A DNA stretch of 21,263 nucleotides from a virus. The notes below the pieces were generated by a model. It saw only the letters and a list, made by a program, of their open reading frames with translations, had not been told where the DNA came from and ran no database searches. Position 1 is the first letter of the stretch. Each line of letters begins with the position of its first letter. Shown in pieces: positions 7,967 through 14,183 of the stretch. Both the position numbers and the translations under genes were made by a program. The DNA lies in IMG/VR virus record IMGVR_UViG_3300027631_003017, positions 1 to 21,263 of that record, one strand, 5' to 3'.

Positions 7967-8269
7967 TTATTCTTCCGATCTAAGCATTTCTTCCGCTTCA
8001 GAAAGATTTTTTGCTTTTACTTGTTCTAATTCTCTAGCTAACTGTTGAGCTTTGAATTGGCCATCAACATAATAATTTTCTCTAAAGTTTTGCCAACCTT
8101 CATTTTTAGCAACATTATTAAGTGCATGAGCCATGGCAAGATAATCAACATCTTCGTTTTTATCAAAAATTCCGGACAGTCTCTTCATTACAGAAGTGAT
8201 TTCATTCGCTTCCTTGTACATACCATAATTATCTAAATCGTTAGCAATAGAAGCTAATTTATTAAGCAT
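7967..8269 (-). CDS. Small helical protein with N-terminal tag
   Basis: 100 residues. The first 36 (LNKLASIANDLDNYGMYKEA, then NEITSVMKRLSG) are one of the clearest tag copies. The remaining 60 residues are predicted helical and charged (ALNNVAKNEGWQNF, ARELEQVKAKNLSEAEEMLR), with no recognised domain. A good Shine-Dalgarno (TTGGAGATTTAGAA before ATG) makes this the first gene of the minus-strand operon 8269-6678. It may be a small assembly or internal virion protein, from context only. Confidence 0.78.
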   Translation of the reverse strand: MLNKLASIANDLDNYGMYKEANEITSVMKRLSGIFDKNEDVDYLAMAHALNNVAKNEGWQNFRENYYVDGQFKAQQLARELEQVKAKNLSEAEEMLRSEE

Positions 8270-8365
8270 TTCTAAATCTCCAAAAACAATATAATCTAAT
8301 ATTTCTTCTACAATAATATATGAACCTTTAAAAGGTAATATAACATTCTTCTAGAAAATAACAAT

Positions 8366-8713
8366 ATGTACAATAATAAGCTCTATAGAACAGCGGAAAA
8401 TTTATCTGAAAAATTCATTGTTCCATCTAATGTTCAAAAAATTGCTCAAGAAGGTTATGATTGGGGAAGAAATAATAGAAATTATTGTTCTTCAAAACAG
8501 TTGGAATTATCTAGAATATTAGCAATGCAAAATATGATGAAGTTATCAGATATTATTGATATTCACGAATACACTGCTAAGAATAGATTTAGAATACCTT
8601 CAGATCCAGAAAGAAAAGAAGCTTGGATTTGGAAAATGTACGGAGGAGAAGAGGCTAGACGATGGAGCGAATATATTGTTCGTGTTAATAGCAAAAAACA
8701 TTTAAAAGTGTAG
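8366..8713 (+). CDS. Small unknown protein with tag-like N-terminus
   Basis: 115 residues with no recognised family. The first 29 residues (LYRTAENLSEKFIVPSNVQK, then IAQ) end in the same KIAQ motif as other tags, though the middle differs. The rest is rich in aromatic and basic residues (YDWGRNNRNYC, AWIWKMYGGEEARRWSEYIV). It is transcribed divergently from the operon at 8269, with 96 bases between the starts. There is no Shine-Dalgarno. The gene ends just upstream of the promoter for the large RNA, so read-through could also transcribe that RNA. Confidence 0.65.
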   Translation: MYNNKLYRTAENLSEKFIVPSNVQKIAQEGYDWGRNNRNYCSSKQLELSRILAMQNMMKLSDIIDIHEYTAKNRFRIPSDPERKEAWIWKMYGGEEARRWSEYIVRVNSKKHLKV

Positions 8714-8733
8714 ATGCATTTTAATAAGAATAA

Positions 8734-8741
8734 TGTATAAT
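8734..8741 (+). promoter_or_regulatory. -10 promoter element of the large non-coding RNA
   Basis: TGTATAAT ends at 8741 and contains a perfect TATAAT (8736-8741). No good -35 is present at 16-18 bases. The predicted start is near 8748. The same TGTATAAT string occurs at 9499-9506. Confidence 0.6.
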
Positions 8742-8747
8742 AGTGTT

Positions 8748-9491
8748 GTACTTTGAAAATTGAATAAGTGATTCTCGGTGGCTTGACATCGTAAGATAGT
8801 AGAGTGTGAAAAAAGGGATAAAGCTATTCTCTACAGCTCCCGCCCAACTCAGGGTCATTCAAGCAAGCTCATCTCTCTAAGGTTTTGCAATAGAATGTGG
8901 AACTATGATTGAAGATGTAAATTAAGGTGGCAGCAATCATACTTAATTTGTGCGAACATCGAAATCTGAAGAGTAAGAGTAGTATAAAGGTCTGATGTAC
9001 ACGGCAAAAGGCTTTTATGCATGATTAGAGGTGAAACGATATAACAGTCGTATTAATCTCAAAATCACGCCTGGTAACTTCGTGAAAGTGAAAGGCATGG
9101 AATGTGTCATATTTCTGTGAAGAAGTGACAAAACGAGCACATTCTTGTAGAGTAGGGTATGTAATCGCAATATCAGCGTATTTAGTAACCCATAAATAGA
9201 CTCGTTTCGTGTTGGAAGTAAGCAGTGACTGTCGAAACATTTAAGAAATACATTCAGGAACTATAAATAAAAAAGTGTAAATCTTAATTCAGAACCTTAT
9301 TCATCGCAATTGAGTATACGTTCTGATATAACTAGGAAACCAACATTAGACTGGGCCGCCTCCAGTATAAATAGGACACTGTATGATCTTACTAGTAATA
9401 GTGGACAAATGGGCAAATCATATTTGCGAGTGATGTAATCCCATTAAATAGATCATAAGAGCAAGGTAAGTCTAACCTTGCTCATTCCTTT
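8748..9491 (+). ncRNA. Large structured non-coding RNA, about 740 nt (GOLLD/ROOL size class, family unassigned)
   Basis: No frame holds a credible gene across 8714-9512, and base composition is visibly less AT-rich than the neighbours. The stretch is bounded by a TATAAT box and a perfect 9-bp terminator with a T-run. Perfect helices I can pair by eye: 8781-8786/8859-8864 around 8799-8804/8829-8834; 8904-8911/8934-8941 (8 bp); 8919-8926/8942-8949 (8 bp); 9036-9040/9047-9051; 9100-9106/9138-9144 enclosing UUCU-GUGA-AGAA with a GNRA loop (9113-9124); 9150-9153/9200-9203 and 9155-9158/9188-9191; 9204-9209/9233-9238; 9289-9295/9320-9326; 9350-9354/9362-9366; 9382-9389/9450-9457 enclosing 9408-9413/9440-9445 and 9413-9418/9422-9427. 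Size, phage context and elaborate architecture fit the giant ornate phage RNAs GOLLD and ROOL. I cannot confirm either from memory, and no tRNA is adjacent. It could be a new class. Confidence 0.8.
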
Positions 9492-9493
9492 TT
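9459..9493 (+). terminator. Intrinsic terminator of the large RNA
   Basis: GAGCAAGGT (9459-9467) pairs perfectly with ACCTTGCTC (9475-9483) around a 7-nt loop and is followed by ATTCC and TTTTT (9489-9493). It sets the RNA 3' end near 9491. Its 3' arm contains the probable -35 of the next promoter. Confidence 0.92.
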
Positions 9494-9506
9494 AACTCTG
9501 TATAAT
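9478..9506 (+). promoter_or_regulatory. Promoter placing transcription start at or next to the ATG of 9513
   Basis: TTGCTC (9478-9483), a 17-base spacer and TATAAT (9501-9506) form a sigma70-like promoter. The -10 ends six bases before the ATG, so the predicted start coincides with the start codon and the mRNA would be leaderless. The -35 overlaps the terminator stem of the large RNA. Confidence 0.65.
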
Positions 9507-9512
9507 ATATCT

Positions 9513-10436
9513 ATGAACAATATTAGTAATGGCGTAAGCTTCAAGAAAAAGAATAGTCAATCCATAGATACTGAAAAAGCTCTAACTGCTGGTATTTACT
9601 CTTGGATTGACGATAATAAAAATCTCGTACATATTGCACAAAGATTAGCTGGTTTAACAGTAAATCTAGGACTTTGCGATACTAATGTACACAACCCATT
9701 TCAGATTGTTCCTACAGATTTATTTGCTGAAAACGGTAATCTGCATCATGAATTATTTCTAAATATTGATCATGCAGCTTGGGGATATTTTAGAATACAA
9801 ATTGAATCAGAATGTAAATTTAGTGTTGTAGAGCCTAAGCTAATTAATAATTCTGAATCCCCTATGATTTATATGTCTGAATTAGAAGTAGAAGAATATA
9901 TTAAATCACTAGCAGGAAGATTAGATGATCATTATAAACTTCTTGAGTTATTAGATGAAAATAAATTAGAAGAAGCACAAAACATTCTTGATTCTGCTTT
10001 GGATATTTACAAGAGATCAATTTCAGAACCATTGTCTAGTATTAAAAATATTATTGATTTCTTCAATGGAGAAGTTGTTATTAAAGCTACTAATGATGAA
10101 ACAGCTGTCCAATCTGTAAAATCTTTAGATACTAGATATGATTTAGCTCTTTTGCATCCTGAGAACTGGGTTGTTACAAAGAGCGATGGAATATGTGGTC
10201 AAGAATGGTTATCTTCTCATCTTAAGGCTTTCTTTGTCTTAGAAAATAAATCCGCATCTCTTCTTTATCTATATCAAAAACTAATCAAGGATGCGGGATT
10301 TAGATTAATTGTCCACACTGATTCTGTAAAGTCCGAAGCAGATTTTACAGATGAAGTAATGAGAGATGAAGCTATGAAATTAACTTTAGTTCGTCCTGTA
10401 ATTCATGCTACTAAATTAGAAATCTTAAATGGATAA
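9513..10436 (+). CDS. Unknown phage protein, first gene of a glycosyltransferase/Fe-S carrier operon
   Basis: 307 residues, no family recognised. The N-terminus is polar and basic. Residues about 55-110 look beta-rich (NPFQIVPTDLFAENG, HHELFLNIDHAAWGYFRIQI). Residues about 125-190 are helical with coiled-coil-like spacing (EVEEYIKSLAGRLDDHYKLL and onward). The last 110 residues are mixed. There is no signal peptide and no tag of the kind seen elsewhere. No Shine-Dalgarno precedes the ATG, which sits six bases after a TATAAT box, consistent with a leaderless message. Its last 8 bases overlap the next gene, so the two are translationally coupled. Confidence 0.75.
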   Translation: MNNISNGVSFKKKNSQSIDTEKALTAGIYSWIDDNKNLVHIAQRLAGLTVNLGLCDTNVHNPFQIVPTDLFAENGNLHHELFLNIDHAAWGYFRIQIESECKFSVVEPKLINNSESPMIYMSELEVEEYIKSLAGRLDDHYKLLELLDENKLEEAQNILDSALDIYKRSISEPLSSIKNIIDFFNGEVVIKATNDETAVQSVKSLDTRYDLALLHPENWVVTKSDGICGQEWLSSHLKAFFVLENKSASLLYLYQKLIKDAGFRLIVHTDSVKSEADFTDEVMRDEAMKLTLVRPVIHATKLEILNG

Positions 10437-11709
10437 TTGGGGTATTACTGGTGGAGGATGGGGAGATGTATTTGTTTCCCTGTCCAATGCTAAAAGAAGA
10501 AACATTAGAAATATTATTCTTTTAGGTCCATTTCCAGAACTAAAAGAATTTATTTTAGCTCAAGATTTCGTTGATAATTGTGAGCATTATTTATTCACAC
10601 CCGCAGAATCTATTTATTGGCAGAGTTTTGTAAATCTATGTTCTCCTTGGAAAACAGAAACACAAATAAAAGAATACAAAGTTTATTTTAATTTGCCACA
10701 AGATAGAGAATATACATCAATTCAATTAAGTGTATCTGGCGGTGAAGATTTATCATTATTAGACACATATAATTATTCATCAAGAGCTTATGAATATTTA
10801 CCAGATTACGAAGATTTTATTTTATTTCAACCATCTTCTAATCATTCCACTCCTGATGAAAATAAATGGAAATATTGGCCAGAATTTTTAAATGAAGTAT
10901 GTGAATTTTTCCCTAATAACAAAGTAATTTTAATCGGTCAAGGTAATCAGGGATATAATGATATAAAGTACCCTAATTTCATTAATTTGAGGGATAAATT
11001 CAGTAGTGCGGAAGGTGTAGCTTTATTTGCAGAGAAGGCTAAGTTGATTATCACTTTACCAAACAACTTAATCTATTGGTTACATGTAAAAAATAAACCA
11101 GTAATAAGTATCTCTAATAAAGAATTTAACTTATTGTCTCCTTTTAAAAGATTATTAATCAAGCCTACTTTAATAGATCTTGAATTTGATGTCACTTATG
11201 AAGATGCGGTTAATACACTTCATAACTGGGAAGCATTAGTTAACAGAGATAGAAAAGAAATAACTTGTCCTTATAAATTTATATCTAAATTTACTATGAT
11301 TAATCAGCATACAGTTAATGATTTATATAGTAATAAATCTAGTATGTCAATATACAGAAATATAATGTTAGATAATAAGGATGTTGATTGGTTTTTCTTT
11401 AGTGAAATTGATATCAAATATTTATATAGTGTTTTGAATATATTAGGTGGTAATTTCGAAGTAGGAGTTACGCTTAATGAAACACTTATGGAACAATATA
11501 ATAATTTAGAAAAATATTTAGTTTTAAGAAAATATGGCGCAGTGAAGAATCCTTTTGTCATATGTAGTAAAGCTAATTTAGAAAGTGTTTTAGCTGCAAA
11601 TGTTATCGGTTTTATTTGTATTGGTGATAATATCTATAGTCATTCGTTGCAAGAATATGAAGTAGTTAGATACCAGGAGTTTATGCATGGAAGAAGAATT
11701 AAAAATTAA
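10429..11709 (+). CDS. GT-B glycosyltransferase-like protein (GT9/heptosyltransferase-like) with unknown C-terminal domain
   Basis: 426 residues. The first 35 residues (NWGITGGGWGDVFVSLSNAK, then a RNIILLG strand) resemble the glycine-rich first loop of ADP-heptose-type GT9 enzymes (G.GD....). The middle (DFILFQPSSNHSTPDENKWK, then YWPEFLNEVCEFFPNNKVIL, IGQGN, then LFAEKAKLIITLPN) matches the C-terminal Rossmann half, where the nucleotide sugar binds. Residues about 285-426 (from SSMSIYRNIMLDNKDVDWFF on) are an extra domain I do not recognise. A role in modifying host surface glycans or phage DNA/virion sugars is possible; the substrate cannot be told. It overlaps the preceding gene by 8 bases and the Fe-S carrier gene by 23. 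Confidence 0.6.
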   Translation: MDNWGITGGGWGDVFVSLSNAKRRNIRNIILLGPFPELKEFILAQDFVDNCEHYLFTPAESIYWQSFVNLCSPWKTETQIKEYKVYFNLPQDREYTSIQLSVSGGEDLSLLDTYNYSSRAYEYLPDYEDFILFQPSSNHSTPDENKWKYWPEFLNEVCEFFPNNKVILIGQGNQGYNDIKYPNFINLRDKFSSAEGVALFAEKAKLIITLPNNLIYWLHVKNKPVISISNKEFNLLSPFKRLLIKPTLIDLEFDVTYEDAVNTLHNWEALVNRDRKEITCPYKFISKFTMINQHTVNDLYSNKSSMSIYRNIMLDNKDVDWFFFSEIDIKYLYSVLNILGGNFEVGVTLNETLMEQYNNLEKYLVLRKYGAVKNPFVICSKANLESVLAANVIGFICIGDNIYSHSLQEYEVVRYQEFMHGRRIKN

Positions 11710-12067
11710 TATTACCGAAGCAGCATCTGAAGAGATCATTTCTATTATGGAGTCACATCCTGATATGGAATTATGTGTCAGATTAGGTGTATCGGCTGGT
11801 GGTTGTGCTGGATATAAGTATCATTTAGGCTTAGAAGAATTCGTACCTGAAATTGATGATATTATTTTAGATGACAAAATCAAAATAGTTGTCAATACAG
11901 ATATTATGAAAATAGTCAACGGATCTGAAATTGATTTTATTAAAGACCAAAATGGATTTAAAGTTACTAATCCTAATATGAAAAAAGGATGTGGCTGTGG
12001 TCAATCTTTTAGCGTTGGGGGAGATTCATCAGGTTCTAGCGGTTGTGGAAGTTGTGGAAACTTTTAA
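11687..12067 (+). CDS. A-type iron-sulfur carrier (HesB/IscA/ErpA family)
   Basis: 126 residues. The three ligand cysteines of the family are in place: C40 (AGGCAGYKY) and the pair C102/C104 (KKGCGCGQSF). The alternating strands INITEAASEEI, LCVRLGV and IKIVVNTDIM between them fit the fold. These small dimers bind Fe-S clusters or iron and deliver them to apoproteins. The family usually stops soon after CGCG.SF; here an extra Gly/Ser-rich tail adds a second pair, C120/C123 (SSGCGSCGNF). AGGAG seven bases before the ATG at 11687 decides the start, inside the end of the upstream gene. It is followed by a terminator and faces the SOD/Dps-like operon. Confidence 0.92.
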   Translation: MEEELKINITEAASEEIISIMESHPDMELCVRLGVSAGGCAGYKYHLGLEEFVPEIDDIILDDKIKIVVNTDIMKIVNGSEIDFIKDQNGFKVTNPNMKKGCGCGQSFSVGGDSSGSSGCGSCGNF

Positions 12068-12071
12068 ATAA

Positions 12072-12097
12072 TAAAGGCCCCTTTTATGGGGCCTTTA
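12072..12097. terminator. Bidirectional intrinsic terminator
   Basis: A 10-bp perfect stem TAAAGGCCCC (12072-12081) pairs with GGGGCCTTTA (12088-12097) with a TTTTAT loop, between the convergent Fe-S carrier and Dps-like genes. Confidence 0.92.
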
Positions 12098-12099
12098 CT

Positions 12100-12468
12100 T
12101 TAGCTGAGTGTAAGTAAATATTTCAGTTTATTTAGCTCTGCGGACATTTCATCTCTAATATTCATGAGATCTGTATCCTTAGCAGTATCTAGACCATTTA
12201 CTAAAGGTCCCATAAGATAATCTAAAAATGCTTCAATGAATTTAGTAACATCTTCATCGCCATTTAGATTTCTAAGAGTGATGGTAAAGTTATTCTGTGC
12301 TTTTAACATACCATTCTTACCTTGGAACACTTCGATAAATTGATCAATAAGCAATGTTAGAGCATCATAAGCTCCACCAAATGCCATATGAGCAGCGTAA
12401 GATCTAGTTTGCCAATGATAAACTTTAAGTTGATTATGTAAAGTTAATAGATTTGTAATAAGATTCAT
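12100..12468 (-). CDS. Dps/ferritin-like small protein
   Basis: 122 residues, shorter than Dps (about 160-170). Residues 10-48 carry a Dps-like metal signature: H11, HW at 18-19 (LKVYHWQTRSYAAH), H27, D42 and E46. The H27-D42 (15) and D42-E46 (4) spacings equal those in the E. coli Dps ferroxidase site (H63, D78, E82), whereas HW to the next His is 9 instead of 12. The same LK.FHW.T.SYA.H pattern occurs in small ferritin-like proteins of phages and large DNA viruses. Likely roles are iron binding, peroxide detoxification or DNA binding; oligomer size is unknown. It is the last gene of the SOD operon, 2 bases after the upstream stop. Confidence 0.72.
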   Translation of the reverse strand: MNLITNLLTLHNQLKVYHWQTRSYAAHMAFGGAYDALTLLIDQFIEVFQGKNGMLKAQNNFTITLRNLNGDEDVTKFIEAFLDYLMGPLVNGLDTAKDTDLMNIRDEMSAELNKLKYLLTLS

Positions 12469-12470
12469 CT

Positions 12471-12995
12471 TTATTCCATTCCAAGAAGATCTTCTGAATC
12501 TTCCATATTTTCTTCTAGAAGACTTAATGCTGCTTTCATAGTTTCAGGACCAACAGCACCATCTGGAGTAATACCATGAGCTTTTTGGAAGTTCTTAGTA
12601 ACAAGCATAGTAGATTGTCCAAAACGTCCATCATCATCTAGTCTGCCATCAAAGTGGTCATTGAGGAATCTTTGCCAATTTCTAACGCCAGATCCAGCAA
12701 CATTAATTCTCATGCCCATACCTAATCTATAACCATGTTCTGCCATTTGATTAAGAATATCTTGTTTATCCTTAGCTTTGTCCATAGTGTCCTTAACTAA
12801 AGCCCCAGCACCACCGGCCATTCCAAGACCAGCAGCCCAATTAACACCTTTAGATAAAAAATCTTTTCTAGACATATCTGCTTGAGCTACTTTTTCAAAT
12901 ACTTCTTGTACCTGAGATGCTAAAGTATATTTACCCTTTGATTCTAAAGAATTGATAACATTGTTTAGATTATTTAATGTTGCAATACGATCCAT
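12471..12995 (-). CDS. Tagged peptidoglycan-binding domain protein
   Basis: 174 residues. Residues 1-38 are the best copy of the N-terminal tag (LNNLNNVINSLESKGKYTLA, then SQVQEVFEKVAQ). Residues about 48-65 are Gly/Ala-rich and mildly hydrophobic (NWAAGLGMAGGAGALV) and might touch a membrane. Residues about 100-160 form a PG_binding_1-type domain (VRNWQRFLNDHF, DDDGRFGQSTMLVTKNFQKA, then HGITPDGAVGPETM), which binds cell-wall peptidoglycan in hydrolases and virion proteins. No catalytic domain is attached. A tagged wall-binding protein fits an internal virion or tail component acting during genome entry, which is inference. It lies 1 base after the SOD stop, with CGGAG as ribosome site. Confidence 0.85.
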   Translation of the reverse strand: MDRIATLNNLNNVINSLESKGKYTLASQVQEVFEKVAQADMSRKDFLSKGVNWAAGLGMAGGAGALVKDTMDKAKDKQDILNQMAEHGYRLGMGMRINVAGSGVRNWQRFLNDHFDGRLDDDGRFGQSTMLVTKNFQKAHGITPDGAVGPETMKAALSLLEENMEDSEDLLGME

Positions 12996-12996
12996 A

Positions 12997-13677
12997 TTAT
13001 TCTCCGTTATATTTTTTTGAAATAAAGTCCCAATTTACTACTTTAAACCAAGATGTAATGTATTTCTCTCTATTATTCTGATATTTGAGATAATATGCAT
13101 GTTCCCATACGTCACATCCCAAAACAGGAATCCCACATTTTTCAATGTATGGATTAGATTGATTATCAAAACTTTGTATTTTTAATTTACCATCATTAAC
13201 ACAAAGCCATACCCATCCAGACCCAAAATGCTTGACTCCCGTTTCAATAAATTCTTTTTTAAACTTATCAAAACTTCCAAACTGTTTATCAATATTATCT
13301 GCAAGTTTTCCAGATGGTTTTTGATTCATTTCAGGGGACATTGTAATCCAGAAATAAGAATGGTTAAAATGACCACCAGCATTATCTAAAAATGCTTCTT
13401 TATCTTTTACATCTTTAGGATCTTGTAATAATTCAACTAAAGTCTTATCACTGTTACCAAGAAGCTCATTCATTTTATCTACATATTTTTTATGATGTTT
13501 GTCGTGATGTAATTTCATTGTAGCTGCATCAATAACAGGCTCTAATGCAGAATGAGAATATGGTAATTTTGGTAATTCAAGTCCGAAATCATGATCTTCG
13601 CTTAATGATTTGAATATTTCTTTTACTTTTTTGGAAGTTCTAATATTTTTATCATAAAAAGTAATGTAATCGATCAT
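12997..13677 (-). CDS. sodA: Superoxide dismutase, Mn/Fe family (Mn-type features), N-terminally extended
   Basis: 226 residues. All four metal ligands align with E. coli MnSOD: H57 (LHHDKHH), H106 (NHSYFW), D189 and H193 (CDVWEHAYY). H61 and Y65 match second-sphere H30/Y34. G102 (GGHFNHS) and Q173 (DNQSNPY) are the Gly/Gln pair typical of Mn rather than Fe enzymes. It would convert superoxide to peroxide and oxygen. The normal enzyme begins around residue 32 (LELPKLPYSHSALEP); the first 31 residues are an extra helix-forming extension ending VKEIFKSLSED, not a signal peptide, and they resemble the ends of the window's N-terminal tags. It overlaps the upstream stop (start at 13677) and is followed 1 base later by the peptidoglycan-binding gene. 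Confidence 0.93.
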   Translation of the reverse strand: MIDYITFYDKNIRTSKKVKEIFKSLSEDHDFGLELPKLPYSHSALEPVIDAATMKLHHDKHHKKYVDKMNELLGNSDKTLVELLQDPKDVKDKEAFLDNAGGHFNHSYFWITMSPEMNQKPSGKLADNIDKQFGSFDKFKKEFIETGVKHFGSGWVWLCVNDGKLKIQSFDNQSNPYIEKCGIPVLGCDVWEHAYYLKYQNNREKYITSWFKVVNWDFISKKYNGE

Positions 13678-14117
13678 TAGCTTACTCCAACCATAACTGG
13701 ATTTGTATCGGCTGGTGGGGTAGTAGGGATACTAAGATTAGTTATACCAGTAATATCAATAGCTGGATGTAAACCTGTAGCTGGATTAACATTGCCTACT
13801 CCACAAGCTAATATTTGTGTAACAGTAGGATCCATGCCGTTATTTCTCATCCATTGTGCTAGATCTTGTTCAGCGATACTAGTTCCACCAACATCAAAAT
13901 ATTCTACACCATTAGAATAGTTGCCATGTAATACTAAGAATTTTTTACCATCTGTTGTAGTGAATTGGTATGGCTGATGTGAATCTAAGGACTTTTTAAT
14001 ATTTTGTGCTGTAGGATAATCGACAGAAAATCCAGCATTACCACCTCCAGAAACATGTGTCGGAGAGGTTGTGTCAGCTATATTTTGAAAATTTTGTTGA
14101 GCAATTTTATACCACAT
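13677..14117 (-). CDS. Unknown protein with short MWYKIAQ N-terminal tag
   Basis: 146 residues, family unknown. It opens MWYKIAQQ, related to the MSKWIKVSQ starts at 3290 and 4866 and to the KIAQ end of the longer tags. A Gly/Thr-rich segment follows, then a compact domain (PYQFTTTDGKKFLVLHGNYS, then VEYFDVGGTSIAEQDLAQWM, then ILACGVGN) and a Pro/Thr-rich C-terminus (NLSIPTTPPADTNPVMVG). It is the first gene of the SOD/peptidoglycan-binding/Dps-like operon and is divergent from thioredoxin reductase, with 66 bases between starts. No catalytic motif can be named. Confidence 0.72.
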   Translation of the reverse strand: MWYKIAQQNFQNIADTTSPTHVSGGGNAGFSVDYPTAQNIKKSLDSHQPYQFTTTDGKKFLVLHGNYSNGVEYFDVGGTSIAEQDLAQWMRNNGMDPTVTQILACGVGNVNPATGLHPAIDITGITNLSIPTTPPADTNPVMVGVS

Positions 14118-14168
14118 ATCTAAAAGTTCTTCTTTATTCTTATTATTTCCTACTGTTGCTAAGAATTT

Positions 14169-14176
14169 GGTACAAT
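14169..14176 (+). promoter_or_regulatory. -10-like element directly before trxB
   Basis: GGTACAAT, with TACAAT at 14171-14176, ends seven bases before the ATG at 14184. No Shine-Dalgarno and no convincing -35 are present. The spacing predicts a leaderless or near-leaderless transcript, as at 9501-9513. Confidence 0.45.
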
Positions 14177-14183
14177 ATTTAGT

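Noticed and set aside
9025-9240. A 71-codon minus-strand frame inside the large RNA region
   Set aside because: No ribosome site, no plausible domain, and its sequence is made of the arms of several helices; it is a chance frame in non-coding DNA.
8714-9512. A tRNA or tmRNA within the gene-free stretch
   Set aside because: I found no TTCGAAT-type T-arm, no seven-base acceptor pairing with CCA, and no tag-reading frame.
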